DNA of 64,000 bases from Dermatophilus congolensis (GCA_030538115.1 JAUNUP010000001.1:186001-250000), one strand, 5' to 3'. Shown: positions 29,940 to 39,850, numbered from the stretch's first letter. Translations and numbers: made by a program. The notes: generated from the sequence alone by a model not told the origin.

Positions 29940-30553
29940 CCGGTCACCGCTGCGCCGCCAGTCTTCGAGGCCGCAACGAGCGCACGGGCCTTGAGCACGT
30001 AGTCGATACCCGTCACGACGGTGACGATGACAGCGGCCGCCATCACCGCGACGCCGATGCCCCACCACACGCCACCGATGGGCGCGATGAGCATCGACAA
30101 CGCCACCGTCTGCAGCACAGTCTTGAGCTTGCCGCCGCGCCCAGCCGGCATGACCCCGTAGCGGATCACGAAGAACCGCATGATCGTGATGCCCCACTCG
30201 CGCAGCAGGATGACGATCGTCACCCACCACCACAGCGCGCCGATGATCGACAGGCCGATGAACGCCATGCCGGTCAGGGCCTTGTCGGCGATGGGATCGG
30301 CGATCTTGCCGAAGTCGGTGATGAGGTTGCGGGAGCGGGCGATGTAGCCGTCGAGCGAGTCGGTGATCATCGCCGCGACGAACACCCCGAGCGCGGCCCA
30401 TCGCATCGACGGGTCGTGCCCACCCTTCGTCAGCAGCAGCCAGCCGAACAGCGGCACCATGAGGATGCGCAGCACCGTCAGGGCGTTCGGTACGTTCCAG
30501 TTGCTAGGGCGAGGTGCCGATGCAGGCGCGCCGCCGACATCCATGCTGTTCAT
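29936..30553 (-). CDS. pgsA: CDP-diacylglycerol-glycerol-3-phosphate 3-phosphatidyltransferase
   Basis: A 205-residue integral membrane enzyme of phosphatidylglycerol synthesis. The complete CDP-alcohol phosphotransferase motif is present: D65-D68-G69-A72-R73, then G82, D86 and D90, within [12 protein letters not shown] and [11 protein letters not shown]. Several hydrophobic segments follow ([36 protein letters not shown]). It starts at ATG 30553 and overlaps rimO by 4 bp and cinA by 4 bp, so the three are translated as a coupled set. Confidence 0.93.
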   Translation of the reverse strand: MNSMDVGGAPASAPRPSNWNVPNALTVLRILMVPLFGWLLLTKGGHDPSMRWAALGVFVAAMITDSLDGYIARSRNLITDFGKIADPIADKALTGMAFIGLSIIGALWWWVTIVILLREWGITIMRFFVIRYGVMPAGRGGKLKTVLQTVALSMLIAPIGGVWWGIGVAVMAAAVIVTVVTGIDYVLKARALVAASKTGGAAVTG

Positions 30554-32058
30554 CGCAGCACCGCCACGAGGTCGGCGCCCACGGATTCCACAACCTCCGC
30601 CACCACGATCTCGCCGACCGCCGGAACCGCGGCGGCAAGCGACTCCACTGACGCCTCTAGAGCAGTGGTGCCGTCGACCTCCGGCCCCTGGTGCTCCGCT
30701 CGGCCGGCCACGTACACGCCTCGAACGAACTCGACGTCCCCGGCTTCGCAGTCGCGCACATCTTCGACCAGCACGCGCACCGTCTCACCCACGCGCGCGG
30801 TCGCACGGATGGCACTGGCGTCGTCGCTGGTGGTCGAGAGGATGTCGACCCGCTCGTCGACGACCTCCTGCGGCAGCTTGCCCTCGTAGTCGGCGGCCTC
30901 GGTGCCGTCTTCGTCGGAGTAACCGAAGACCCCGCAGACGTCGAGTTCGGCCGTGGCCACGAATTCGACGAGCGCCTCGAAGTCGTCTTCGGTCTCGCCC
31001 GGAAACCCGACGATGACGTTGGAGCGGATGCCCGCCTCGGGAGCCAACGAGCGGATCTTGTCGATGAGGGCGAGAAACGCCTCCGCATCGCCGAACCGGC
31101 GCATCTGCCGTAGCACACCGGGAGCGACGTGCTGGAACGAGAGGTCGAAATACGGCACGACCCCGGGAGTCGCCGCGATCACGCGGAGCAGGTCGTCTCG
31201 CAGCTCGGCGGGCTGCAGGTACGAGACCCGCACCCGCTCGATGCCGTCGACCGCCACGAGTTCGGGCAGCAGGGTGTCGAGCAACCTGATGTCACCCAGG
31301 TCTTTGCCGTACGAGGTCGAGTTCTCGCTGACGAGGAAGAGTTCGCGCGCCCCCTGCTCGGCGAGCCACCGCGCCTCGGCCAGCACGTCCGAGGGGCGGC
31401 GCGACACGAATGCGCCACGAAACGACGGGATCGCGCAGAAGGCGCACCGGCGGTCGCAGCCGCTGGCGATCTTGAGCGGCGCCCACGGGGCTCCGTCGAG
31501 CCGTGCGCGCACAAAGGGCGAACCGCCTTGGCCTACGACCGGGTCCACACTCCCAGCGCCTTCTCCGTGGCCGGGCAGTGCCACGCCCCCCGCGGCCTGC
31601 TGTCGAGAGGCGGGAGCGATCGGAAGGAGCGTGCGCCGGTCGCGAGGCACGTGCGATTCGACCCGTTCTCCGGCGAGGATGCGAGTGAGGTGCGCCGACA
31701 TGTCGGTGTACGTGTCGAATCCGAGCACCCCGTCGGCCTCCGGCAGTTCTTCGGCCAGCTCACGCCCATACCGCTCGGCCAGGCACCCGACCGCGACGAC
31801 CGCGCGCGTGCTTCCCTGCGTCTTGAAGTCGGAGAGTTCGAGAATCGTGTCGATGGAGTCCTTCTTCGCCGAGGCGACGAAACCGCACGTGTTCACCACA
31901 GCGACATCGGCCTCGTCCGGGGAATCCACGAGCCGCCACCCCTCGCGCGACAATCGCCCGGCCAGCTCCTCGGAGTCGACGTCGTTACGCGAACAACCCA
32001 GGCTCACGACGTGGACCGTGCCGTGTTCGGGCGGGTCGGACAGGGGCTCCGGACTCAT
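30550..32058 (-). CDS. rimO: Ribosomal protein S12 methylthiotransferase
   Basis: A 502-residue radical-SAM enzyme that methylthiolates an aspartate of ribosomal protein S12. The auxiliary cluster cysteines are in [19 protein letters not shown] and VGCLAERYG. The radical SAM motif is [15 protein letters not shown], and a C-terminal TRAM domain ([14 protein letters not shown]) follows. [18 protein letters not shown] distinguishes RimO from MiaB. A low-complexity insert (about residues 155-185) precedes the radical SAM motif. The gene lies between the lipoprotein and pgsA in the ftsK operon. Confidence 0.95.
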   Translation of the reverse strand: MSPEPLSDPPEHGTVHVVSLGCSRNDVDSEELAGRLSREGWRLVDSPDEADVAVVNTCGFVASAKKDSIDTILELSDFKTQGSTRAVVAVGCLAERYGRELAEELPEADGVLGFDTYTDMSAHLTRILAGERVESHVPRDRRTLLPIAPASRQQAAGGVALPGHGEGAGSVDPVVGQGGSPFVRARLDGAPWAPLKIASGCDRRCAFCAIPSFRGAFVSRRPSDVLAEARWLAEQGARELFLVSENSTSYGKDLGDIRLLDTLLPELVAVDGIERVRVSYLQPAELRDDLLRVIAATPGVVPYFDLSFQHVAPGVLRQMRRFGDAEAFLALIDKIRSLAPEAGIRSNVIVGFPGETEDDFEALVEFVATAELDVCGVFGYSDEDGTEAADYEGKLPQEVVDERVDILSTTSDDASAIRATARVGETVRVLVEDVRDCEAGDVEFVRGVYVAGRAEHQGPEVDGTTALEASVESLAAAVPAVGEIVVAEVVESVGADLVAVLR

Positions 32059-32067
32059 GAGCCTACT

Positions 32068-32991
32068 CTACGGTGAGGGCGAACCGACGCTGCCCGGGGC
32101 CGCGGGGCAGGCCGCCGTGTCGCCCGCCACGAGTTGTTGCTGGAGCCACCTGGCCGCCTCGCCGAGAACGGCGGTACCGGTCGCGTGCGTGCGGTCAGCG
32201 GGCTGGGTCAGCAACGAGACCCCGACTCCCACGCCGGCGGGGTCTCGGATGATGCCGACCTGGCGCACGAGGTAGCCGTCGGAGCTGTCGCCCCAACCAC
32301 CCTTGTACACAGACCCCTCGACGGTGCCCAGGCCCCACCGCTGATCGGCGACGATGTTCTCCATTGCCGAGAGCACCTTGTCGGCGTACGGCTCGCACGG
32401 CAATGCCGCCGCGAAGCGCGCGGAGTCGGCGACCCCCCAGTGCGTCAGGCCGAAGGCGCTGCCGTCGACCTGGGTACTGGTGTCGCCGGCGGAGGCGAGC
32501 ACCTGGCCCACGACCGACGCCGGGTCGCCGTACGCCTGCAGCCCCTTGAAGAGACGCGAGGCGGCATCGTTGTTCGAACGGGTAAGGCTGGCGGAAAGGT
32601 CTTGCACCGCCTGAGCGGGCAGGTCTCCGCCGGCCTTCTGCACTGCGGCCAGGGCGATCGGCACCTTGATGGTCGACCAGGCGTCGAGCGTGTCCGACGA
32701 TCCGAGCACCTGCACGGCGTCGGGATGTCCGATCGGTGCCCAGGCGACCATGAGCTCCGGCTCCGTGCGCGCCACGAGTTCGGCGAAGCCCGGCTCCAAC
32801 TGTTGCGAGGTGGTCGCCACGGTGAACGTGGGCCCCGCGGCGGTCCCCCGCTGACCGGCCCGCCCGCCCGATTGCGAATCCGGGTCGGGAGCCACGCTCG
32901 TACACGCGGCCAACGCAGCCGACATCAGTGCCACCAGTGCGACGACGGCCGGTGAGCCGCGTTGCGACCGCCGGTAGGTACGCCGCACCAT
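32068..32991 (-). CDS. Lipoprotein with class A beta-lactamase-like serine hydrolase fold
   Basis: A 307-residue exported lipoprotein. The signal peptide ends in the lipobox LAAC with C30 as lipid anchor. The catalytic-type motifs of penicillin-binding enzymes follow: S-x-x-K as STIK (S106, K109), S-x-N as SNN (about 139-141), and a KTG-like KGG in YKGGWG. The general-base Glu of true class A beta-lactamases cannot be placed with confidence, so a peptidase, esterase or binding role is equally possible. It starts 6 bp after the ftsK stop and ends 9 bp before rimO, so it is embedded in a conserved operon. Confidence 0.8.
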   Translation of the reverse strand: MVRRTYRRSQRGSPAVVALVALMSAALAACTSVAPDPDSQSGGRAGQRGTAAGPTFTVATTSQQLEPGFAELVARTEPELMVAWAPIGHPDAVQVLGSSDTLDAWSTIKVPIALAAVQKAGGDLPAQAVQDLSASLTRSNNDAASRLFKGLQAYGDPASVVGQVLASAGDTSTQVDGSAFGLTHWGVADSARFAAALPCEPYADKVLSAMENIVADQRWGLGTVEGSVYKGGWGDSSDGYLVRQVGIIRDPAGVGVGVSLLTQPADRTHATGTAVLGEAARWLQQQLVAGDTAACPAAPGSVGSPSP

Positions 32992-32997
32992 CGCCCG

Positions 32998-35874
32998 CTA
33001 CCTGCTGCGTCCGTGCTGCGTGAGGTCCCAGGCGTCCTCGCCGGAGTCGCCCTCGACCTCCTCGTAGTCGTCGTCGGCCAGATCCTCCAGGTCACTCGGT
33101 CCGTAGCCGGAGGGCGTGCCGTCACCTCCGTCAGGACCACCGGGGGCACCGCCCGCATCGAAGTTGGGCGGATCTTCGCCCTTCATCGCAGCGAGGATCA
33201 CCGGGAGGTCGTCGACCTTCACCAACACGTCGCGGGCCTTGCTGCCCTCCGAGGGCCCCACGACCCCGCGCGACTCGAGCAGGTCCATGAGTCGGCCGGC
33301 CTTCGCGAACCCGACCCGCAGCTTGCGCTGCAGCATCGAGGTCGACCCGAACTGCGTGGTGACGACCTGCTTCGTGGCTTCGAGGAGCAGTTCGAGATCG
33401 TCTCCGATGTCGTCGTCGATCTGCTTCTTGGCGACCACCGGCACGACGTCTTCGCGGTACGAGGGCTTGAGCTGCTCGGTGACGTAGCCGACGACGTCGG
33501 CGACCTCGCTCTCGGTCACCCAAGCGCCCTGCACACGCATCGGCTTGCTGGCACCCATCGGCAGGAAGAGCGCGTCGCCCTGGCCGATGAGCTTCTCGGC
33601 TCCGGGCTGGTCGAGCACGACCCGGGAGTCGGCGAGCGAGCTGGTCGCGAATGCCATGCGGCTGGGCACGTTGGCCTTGATGAGGCCGGTGACCACGTCG
33701 ACTGAGGGCCGCTGCGTGGCGAGCACGAGGTGGATGCCGGCGGCGCGGGCCAACTGGGTGATGCGAACGATCGAGTCTTCGACGTCACGGGCCGCCACCA
33801 TCATGAGGTCGGCGAGTTCGTCGACCACGACGAGGAGGTACGGGTACGGCTCGATGACCCGCTGCGAACCGGGCGGGGGCGTCACAGAACCGGCCCGGAC
33901 GGCCTTGTTGAAATCGTCGATGTGCTTGTACCCGAACGCCGCAAGGTCGTCGTAGCGCGCGTCCATCTCGCGCACCACCCACTGCAGGGCCTCCGAGGCC
34001 TTCTTCGGGTTGGTGATGATCGGCGTGATGAGGTGCGGAATGCCCTCGTACGCGGTCAACTCGACCCGCTTGGGGTCGACGAGGATGAGCCGTACCTCGT
34101 CGGGAGTGGCCCGCATAAGGATCGAGGTGATCATCGAGTTGACGAAGCTGCTCTTACCCGAGCCGGTCGCGCCGGCGACGAGCAGGTGCGGCATCTTCGC
34201 GAGGTTGGCGATGACGTAGCCGCCCTCGACGTCTTTGCCCACACCCATGACCATCGGGTGCGGGTTGCGTTGGGCCACCTGGCTGCGCAGTACGTCGCCG
34301 AGGCTGACCTTCTCGCGGTCGGCGTTGGGGATCTCGATGCCGATTGCCGACTTGCCGGGGATCGGCGAGAGGATGCGCACGTCGGCGGAGGCGACCGCGT
34401 AGGCGATGTTCTTGCTCAGCGCCGTGACCCGCTCGACCTTGACGCCGTGGCCGAGCTCGACCTCGTACCGCGTGACCGTCGGCCCCCGTGAGAACCCGGT
34501 GACCTGCGCGTCGATGCCGAACTGGTCGAGCACGCCGGTGAGCGATTCGACGACGCGGTCGTTGGCGGCACTGCGGGTCTTGTGCGGGGCGCCCGCCTTG
34601 AGCAGGTCGCTCTTAGGGAGCGTGTACGTGACATCGCCCGCGAGAGCGAGCTGTTCCACACGCTGAGGCAGCGGCTCGGTGGGCGGAGGCGCGAGGTCGC
34701 CGGAACGCTCCGCTGCCGTCGGGTTGGCGGCTGCCTTGGGCGCAGGCGCCGCGCTCTCCGTGCCGGCCGAGTCGCCGTGTGCCGCAGCGCGGCTGGTCGC
34801 GGGTGTGTCGTTGCGGTCGGCTGCTGACGGCACTGCGGACCCCGACGACGCCCCGGCCTTCACACCGCTGACTCGCTCGTACAGGGCGGTCGCAGCATCG
34901 TCGACACGGCTCGAACTGCGGGACGACGCCGGAGTGCCCTCGGGGGTCCCGTGCTCATCGCCCTCCGCCGCGTTCGGCTTCGCGGCCCGCAGCAGACGCC
35001 TGCCCCGTCCGCGATGCACCTGGGCGGCCTGCTCGAACGCCTCGTCACCGTCGCGGCCTTCGATGTCGACCTTCTGCCTACCGCGAGAGCCGCTGGGCAG
35101 GGCGCGAACGTCGTCTCCGCCCTCATCGCCGGTGGGAGCGACACCGAAGAGCTTGTCGTGCACCTCGCGAAGGCGCGAGGGGATCCGCCTGACCGGCGTG
35201 GCCGTGACGACGAGGAACCCGAAGAATGCCACGACGAGCAGCACCGGAACGGCACCCCACGTGGTCAGGCCGGCGACGAGCGGCACGCTCGCCAGGTACC
35301 CGATGATGCCGCCTGCGTCTCGAATCGCTTCGAGGCCGTCGGACATCTGGGGCAGCCCGCGCGCGATGTGGATGAGCCCGCACAAGGAGACCGCGAGGGC
35401 CGTGATGCCGATCGCCACACGGTTGGTCGCGTGGTCGTCGACGGGCGAGCGCATGAGGCGGATGCCGAACCCGACGAGCACCAGCGGCAACACGAGTGCG
35501 CCCCAGCCCACGGTTCCGGCGGCGACGATGTGGATGACGTCTCCGACCGTGCCGGGCAGCCCCCACCATTCACGTGCGGCGACGACGATCGCGAGGATGA
35601 CGAGAAACAGCCCGAGGCCGTCACGGCGGTGCTCTTCGGGCAGGTCTCCGGCGGTGCGGCCGACTCGGCGCACTGCGCCTCCGGTCACGTTGGCCACCCC
35701 CATCCACGTTCCTTTGATCGCTCGAGTGGGCAGGGATTCACCTCGCCGTGCCGGCGGGCGCCTGCCTGCCGAGCTGCGGGACGAATGCGACCGGGTCGAC
35801 GCGACCGTTCGCCCCGACGTGCCAGATCGAGTTCTGGAGCCGGAGTTCTTGGTCGTACCGCCACGTGTCGCCAC
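32998..35874 (-). CDS. ftsK: DNA translocase FtsK
   Basis: A 958-residue septum-located motor that pumps chromosome ends apart before division. Four to five membrane segments occupy about residues 80-215 (LGLFLVILAIVVAA, GWGALVLPLVLVGFGI, AVPVLLVVAFFGFLVV). A long Ser/Ala/Asp-rich linker follows (about 230-400). The motor has Walker A GATGSGKSS, Walker B YLLVVVDELADLMM and QRPSVDVVTG. The C-terminal winged-helix gamma domain (LLQRKLRVGFAKAGRLMDLLE) reads the polar chromosome signals. It starts at GTG 35874 and heads the string ftsK-lipoprotein-rimO-pgsA-cinA-clgR. Confidence 0.96.
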   Translation of the reverse strand: MATRGGTTKNSGSRTRSGTSGRTVASTRSHSSRSSAGRRPPARRGESLPTRAIKGTWMGVANVTGGAVRRVGRTAGDLPEEHRRDGLGLFLVILAIVVAAREWWGLPGTVGDVIHIVAAGTVGWGALVLPLVLVGFGIRLMRSPVDDHATNRVAIGITALAVSLCGLIHIARGLPQMSDGLEAIRDAGGIIGYLASVPLVAGLTTWGAVPVLLVVAFFGFLVVTATPVRRIPSRLREVHDKLFGVAPTGDEGGDDVRALPSGSRGRQKVDIEGRDGDEAFEQAAQVHRGRGRRLLRAAKPNAAEGDEHGTPEGTPASSRSSSRVDDAATALYERVSGVKAGASSGSAVPSAADRNDTPATSRAAAHGDSAGTESAAPAPKAAANPTAAERSGDLAPPPTEPLPQRVEQLALAGDVTYTLPKSDLLKAGAPHKTRSAANDRVVESLTGVLDQFGIDAQVTGFSRGPTVTRYEVELGHGVKVERVTALSKNIAYAVASADVRILSPIPGKSAIGIEIPNADREKVSLGDVLRSQVAQRNPHPMVMGVGKDVEGGYVIANLAKMPHLLVAGATGSGKSSFVNSMITSILMRATPDEVRLILVDPKRVELTAYEGIPHLITPIITNPKKASEALQWVVREMDARYDDLAAFGYKHIDDFNKAVRAGSVTPPPGSQRVIEPYPYLLVVVDELADLMMVAARDVEDSIVRITQLARAAGIHLVLATQRPSVDVVTGLIKANVPSRMAFATSSLADSRVVLDQPGAEKLIGQGDALFLPMGASKPMRVQGAWVTESEVADVVGYVTEQLKPSYREDVVPVVAKKQIDDDIGDDLELLLEATKQVVTTQFGSTSMLQRKLRVGFAKAGRLMDLLESRGVVGPSEGSKARDVLVKVDDLPVILAAMKGEDPPNFDAGGAPGGPDGGDGTPSGYGPSDLEDLADDDYEEVEGDSGEDAWDLTQHGRSR

Positions 35875-35967
35875 CTCAGCAGATTAGGCGATGGTGGACG
35901 CCCGTCCGTGGACCCCCACCGGCGACACCCCGGCAGGGGTCCAGACAGCGTCTCTCTGCGGCCCTCT

Positions 35968-36618
35968 CTACGCCAGCGGCCGGTACACCTCCGTGAGCAG
36001 GGCCTCGCTCGGGGCGCTGCCAGGGTCGTTGAGGTAGATGTTGAAGTGCTTGTTCTGCAGCGGAGCGTCGGGCCCCTCCTCGGCTGCGGTCAATCCGTGC
36101 TCGGCGATGAACTCCTGGATGCGGGCGTGCGCCTCGGATATGAGCGAATACGGGCCCTCGACACGCGCAACCACGACGTCCTGCTCCGGGATGTCGTGCA
36201 CCTCCAGCGGGGCTGCGGCCGTGGTGCCGGGGGCGACCGTCAGCCAGACCGACTCGTCGACGTCACTCTCGCGGTACTCGGCGTCGTGCTCGATGCAGCC
36301 GCCTGGGCCGATCGGGGTGATGCCCTGGGCCTGCATGGCGGGCATGAGGCGCGCCCACAGCATCCCCTCGTCGGAGTAGGTGGGGATCGTGCCGCGCAGG
36401 GCGACGATCGTGCGGGCGGGGATCGTGCGTCGGGTGATGGTGATGGCGTTCATGGTGTGTCCCTCCTGGTCGAGTAGCTGATCGAGTAGCGCCAGGCGGT
36501 CGGAGGCGGCCTGCAGCTCCGCGGTGAGCACGTCGCGCTGAATGGTCAGCGCCGTGTCGTATGCCGGGGTGCCACGGGCTGCCAGGACCGCCGCGATGGC
36601 GGACGCGGTGTCGGTCAT
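35968..36618 (-). CDS. GyrI-like effector-binding protein, apparently a MerR regulator without its DNA-binding head
   Basis: A 216-residue protein. Residues 1-55 include a leucine-rich helix (LTAELQAASDRLALLDQLL) like the dimerisation coiled coil of MerR proteins. From about 56 onward (ITITRRTIPARTIVALRG to NKHFNIYLNDPGSAPSEALLTEVYRPL) it is a GyrI/effector-binding domain that usually senses small amphipathic compounds. The MerR helix-turn-helix is missing. ATG 36618 gives the full product; an internal ATG at 36453 has AGGAGGG before it and could yield the ligand domain alone. The promoter zone upstream looks MerR-type. Confidence 0.7.
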   Translation of the reverse strand: MTDTASAIAAVLAARGTPAYDTALTIQRDVLTAELQAASDRLALLDQLLDQEGHTMNAITITRRTIPARTIVALRGTIPTYSDEGMLWARLMPAMQAQGITPIGPGGCIEHDAEYRESDVDESVWLTVAPGTTAAAPLEVHDIPEQDVVVARVEGPYSLISEAHARIQEFIAEHGLTAAEEGPDAPLQNKHFNIYLNDPGSAPSEALLTEVYRPLA

Positions 36619-36655
36619 GTAACCAGCCTCGCGTCTGCCACCGTGTGAGGGTCAA
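36619..36655 (-). promoter_or_regulatory. MerR-type promoter with long spacer, possibly leaderless
   Basis: On the minus strand TTGACC (36655-36650) is followed after 19 bp by GAGGCT, and the ATG comes six bases later. A 19-20 bp spacer with a CCTC/GAGG dyad is the hallmark of MerR-activated promoters. Initiation about 7 nt past the -10 would place the start at the ATG, that is, a leaderless mRNA. Confidence 0.5.
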
Positions 36656-36683
36656 GAGCGATTCGACGACGGGATCCGGCCCC

Positions 36684-37172
36684 TCAGGCAGCGGCTCGTT
36701 TGCGGCGGACGTAGATCTGCTTTCGGACCGTCGCCACCGTGGCGCCCGCGGTGTCGACCAGGTCGACCTCGAACCAGCGGAGCACCTTTTGGCCGTTCTC
36801 CGCCGCCGCGCGGATCTCGTCGATGTCCGTCTGGGTGATGACGAGTTCGCCGCGCAGGTCGGTCTTTCCGGGAGTGACGAAGTCGATCTCGCCCGCCTTG
36901 TCCCAGACGACGTAGTCGCCGCCGAGTTGGCGGTAGACCATGATCGCGAAGAACGGGTCGACCATCGAGAACATCGTGCCGCCAAACTGGGTGCCGAAGT
37001 AGTTGCTGTTCAGCCGCCCCTTCTTGAGCACGACGACGACGCGCCGCCAGTCGTCGGAGATCGACCGCACACGTACTCCGCACGCGAAGAAGGTCGGCCA
37101 CACGTTGAGCGCATGCCGAAGTTTGTCGGGGGTGTCGAGAAACCTCTTGAACGGATCGAGTCGCTGCGACAT
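36684..37172 (-). CDS. DUF4442 hotdog-fold protein (thioesterase-like)
   Basis: A 162-residue protein of the DUF4442 family, related to YiiD/PaaI hotdog thioesterases. Characteristic segments are LNSNYFGTQFGGTMFSMVDPFFAIM and WDKAGEIDFVTPGKTDLRGELVIT. ATG 37172 is chosen because AGGAGTGC precedes it and SQRLDPFKRFL begins the family core; the 22 codons upstream are Arg/Pro-rich and unconserved. The substrate is unknown, an acyl-CoA being the usual guess. It lies between the GyrI-like gene and the rnj-dapA pair. Confidence 0.82.
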   Translation of the reverse strand: MSQRLDPFKRFLDTPDKLRHALNVWPTFFACGVRVRSISDDWRRVVVVLKKGRLNSNYFGTQFGGTMFSMVDPFFAIMVYRQLGGDYVVWDKAGEIDFVTPGKTDLRGELVITQTDIDEIRAAAENGQKVLRWFEVDLVDTAGATVATVRKQIYVRRKRAAA

Positions 37173-37265
37173 CGCACTCCTCGTGGCGGGCTTGGGCGGG
37201 GCTCGGTGCCTTGAGTGCGGGCAGGGCCGCCGGGTCACCTACCCGACGGCCCACGCCTTCGCGAT

Positions 37266-38951
37266 TCAGACGCTGACGACCACCGGGACGATCATCGGGC
37301 GGCGGCGGAGCTTGCCGCCGACGTACGAACCGACCGTGCGGCGAACGACCTGCTGCAACTGGTGCGTGTCTTGCACGCCCTTAGCCCAGGCGCTCTCGAC
37401 CGCCTCCTTGATCTGCGGGACCACCGCGTCGAAGACGTCGAGGTCCTCGGCGAAGCCGCGGGCCAGCACCTCGGGCCCGGAGGCCACGGTGCCGTCGGTC
37501 GGGTCGATGATGACGATGACCGTGATGAAACCCTCGTCGCGCAGGATGCGGCGGTCCTTGAGCAGCGCCTCATCGGTCGCGCCCACGGCCGAACCATCGA
37601 CGTACACGTACCCGCACTCCACGGCGCCGACGACGCGCGCGAGCCCGTCGACGAGGTCGACGACCACTCCATCTCCGGCCAGAACCACGCGCTCCTTGGC
37701 GACGCCGGTCTGCGCGGCCAGTCGCCCGTTAGCCACGAGGTGCCGCCACTCGCCGTGTACCGGCATGACGTTGCTCGGCTGCAGGATGTTGTAGAGGTAC
37801 AACAGTTCACCGGCACTCGCGTGCCCGGAGGTGTGCACCTTCGCGTTGCCCTTGTGGATGACGTCGGCGCCGAGCAGCATCAAGCCGTTGATGACGCGGA
37901 AGACGGCGTTCTCATTGCCGGGGATGAGCGAGGAGGCGAGCACGACGGTGTCGCCCTCGCCAATCTCGATGCGGTGGTCGCGGTTGGCCATGCGGGCCAG
38001 CGCCGCCATCGGCTCTCCCTGCGAACCGGTACACATGAGCACCTGCTGATGCTCGGGATAGTCGTCGAGCTTCTTGACGTCGACGAGGATGCCGTCGGGG
38101 ATGCGCAGGTAGCCCAGTTCGGAGGCGATGCCCATGTTGCGCACCATCGAGCGCCCCACGAGGGCGACCTTGCGGCCGTGCTCCTCCGCGGCGTCGAAGA
38201 CCTGCTGCACCCGGTGCACGTGGCTGGCGAACGAGGCCACGATGACGCGCCGCTGCGCCTTGGCGAAGACCCGCTCGAGCGAGGGGTAGATGTCGCGCTC
38301 GGGCATCGTGAACCCGGGCACTTCAGCGTTGGTGGAGTCGACGAGGGCGATGTCGACGCCCTCCTCGCCCAGCCGAGCCATGGCGCGCAGGTCGGTGATG
38401 CGCATGTCCATCGGCAACTGGTCCATCTTGAAGTCGCCGGTGTGCAGCAGCACCCCGGCGTCGGTGCGCACGGCCACGGCCAGCGCGTCGGGGATGGAGT
38501 GGTTGACCGCGATGAACTCGCACTCGAAGACGCCGAAGTCTTCGATGTCGCCTTCTTTCACCGCGAGCGTGTACGGCTTGATGCGGTGCTCCTTCAGCTT
38601 TGCCTCGATGAGCGCGAGCGTGAGCGTGGAGCCGATGAGCGGGATGTCGGGCTTGAGGCGCAGCAGGTACGGCACGGCCCCGATGTGGTCTTCGTGGCCG
38701 TGCGTGAGGATGATCGCCTCGACCTCGTCGAGCCGGTCTTCGATGTACCCGAAGTCGGGCAGGATCAGGTCGACTCCGGGGTGGGCGTCTTCGGGAAAGA
38801 GCACACCGCAGTCGATGATGAGGATCCGCCCGGCGTGTTCCAGGACGGTCATGTTGCGCCCGACCTCGCCGAGGCCGCCGAGTGGAACGATGCGCAGCCC
38901 CCCTTCGGGGAGTGCTGGCGGATCCTTGAGCTCGAAAGGCTGGATGGTCAC
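37266..38951 (-). CDS. rnj: Ribonuclease J
   Basis: A 561-residue metallo-beta-lactamase/beta-CASP nuclease that degrades and matures RNA with 5'-exonuclease and endonuclease activity. The zinc-binding motif is LTHGHEDHIG (about residues 80-89), with further ligands in NHSIPD, HTGDFKMD and the beta-CASP TSGHASAGELL and PVHGEWRHL. It starts at GTG 38951, overlapping the dapA stop by 4 bp. The dapA-rnj pairing is standard in actinobacteria (Rv2753c-Rv2752c in M. tuberculosis). Confidence 0.96.
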   Translation of the reverse strand: MTIQPFELKDPPALPEGGLRIVPLGGLGEVGRNMTVLEHAGRILIIDCGVLFPEDAHPGVDLILPDFGYIEDRLDEVEAIILTHGHEDHIGAVPYLLRLKPDIPLIGSTLTLALIEAKLKEHRIKPYTLAVKEGDIEDFGVFECEFIAVNHSIPDALAVAVRTDAGVLLHTGDFKMDQLPMDMRITDLRAMARLGEEGVDIALVDSTNAEVPGFTMPERDIYPSLERVFAKAQRRVIVASFASHVHRVQQVFDAAEEHGRKVALVGRSMVRNMGIASELGYLRIPDGILVDVKKLDDYPEHQQVLMCTGSQGEPMAALARMANRDHRIEIGEGDTVVLASSLIPGNENAVFRVINGLMLLGADVIHKGNAKVHTSGHASAGELLYLYNILQPSNVMPVHGEWRHLVANGRLAAQTGVAKERVVLAGDGVVVDLVDGLARVVGAVECGYVYVDGSAVGATDEALLKDRRILRDEGFITVIVIIDPTDGTVASGPEVLARGFAEDLDVFDAVVPQIKEAVESAWAKGVQDTHQLQQVVRRTVGSYVGGKLRRRPMIVPVVVSV

Positions 38952-39850
38952 GAGAGGTTGGACTCCTTGAGGCCGTCTCGCAGTGCTGCGAGTTCGGTGT
39001 CGGTGGCCGCCACGAGGGGCAGCCGCATGGTGTTGTGCGGGATCACTCCGGCGTCTGCGAGAGCCGCCTTGACCATGATCGCGCCCTGGGTGATGCCCAT
39101 GACCGCGTCGACGGCGGGCACGAGGCGGTGGTGGATCTCGATGGCTGCGCGCAGGTCACCGCGGTCGAGCGCATCGATCATCTCGGCGTACTGCACGGAG
39201 GCGACGTGCGAGGTGACACCCACGACACCGACCGCACCCTGGGTGAGGTGGGCGAGGTTGGCGCCGTCATCCCCGGAGTACCAGGCCAGATCGGTGGAGC
39301 GCATCACGTGCGCCGCGGCCCACAGGTCACCCTTGGCGTCTTTGACCGCGACGATGCGCGGGTGCTTCGCCAGTTCGAGAAGGGTCGCCGTGGTGATCGG
39401 GACACCCGAGCGGCCGGGGATGTCGTAGAGCATCACCGGGGTGTCGGTCTCGTCGGCCACGGCCGTGAAGTGCGCGATCAGACCGGTCTGCGGGGGCTTG
39501 TTGTAGTACGGCGTGACGACGAGCATGCCGTCGACGCCGACCTCCGCCGCCTGTCGGGTGAGTTCAAGGGTGTGCGCGGTGTCGTTGCTGCCGACGCCGG
39601 CCACGATCTTCAGGCGGTCGCCCACCGCCTCTTTCACTGCGACGAGGAGGTCGCGCTTCTCTTCGTCGCTGGTCGTGGCCGACTCACCGGTCGTGCCGTT
39701 GATGATGAGCCCGTCGTGGCGACGGTCGGCGAGGTGCTTCGCCAGGGCCTGCACCGAGTCGAAATCGACCCGCCCGTCGGGCGTGAACGGCGTGACCATC
39801 GCGGTGAGCACCCGACCGAAGGGTGCGAAAGGTGCTGAGGCAGACGACAT
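38948..39850 (-). CDS. dapA: 4-hydroxy-tetrahydrodipicolinate synthase
   Basis: A 300-residue TIM-barrel aldolase that condenses pyruvate with aspartate semialdehyde, the committed step of DAP and lysine synthesis. The substrate-pocket motif is GTTGESATTSDEEKRDLL, the proton-relay tyrosine is in TPYYNKPPQTGL, and the Schiff-base lysine is in IVAVKDAKGD. ATG 39850 (MSSASAPFAPFG) is chosen over an ATG 13 codons upstream because the family begins there. It is translationally coupled to rnj. Confidence 0.96.
   Translation of the reverse strand: MSSASAPFAPFGRVLTAMVTPFTPDGRVDFDSVQALAKHLADRRHDGLIINGTTGESATTSDEEKRDLLVAVKEAVGDRLKIVAGVGSNDTAHTLELTRQAAEVGVDGMLVVTPYYNKPPQTGLIAHFTAVADETDTPVMLYDIPGRSGVPITTATLLELAKHPRIVAVKDAKGDLWAAAHVMRSTDLAWYSGDDGANLAHLTQGAVGVVGVTSHVASVQYAEMIDALDRGDLRAAIEIHHRLVPAVDAVMGITQGAIMVKAALADAGVIPHNTMRLPLVAATDTELAALRDGLKESNLS

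Noticed and set aside
32068..32991. Calling the ftsK-operon lipoprotein a beta-lactamase resistance gene
   Set aside because: The STIK, SNN and KGG motifs are shared by peptidases and binding proteins, and the deacylating Glu could not be identified.
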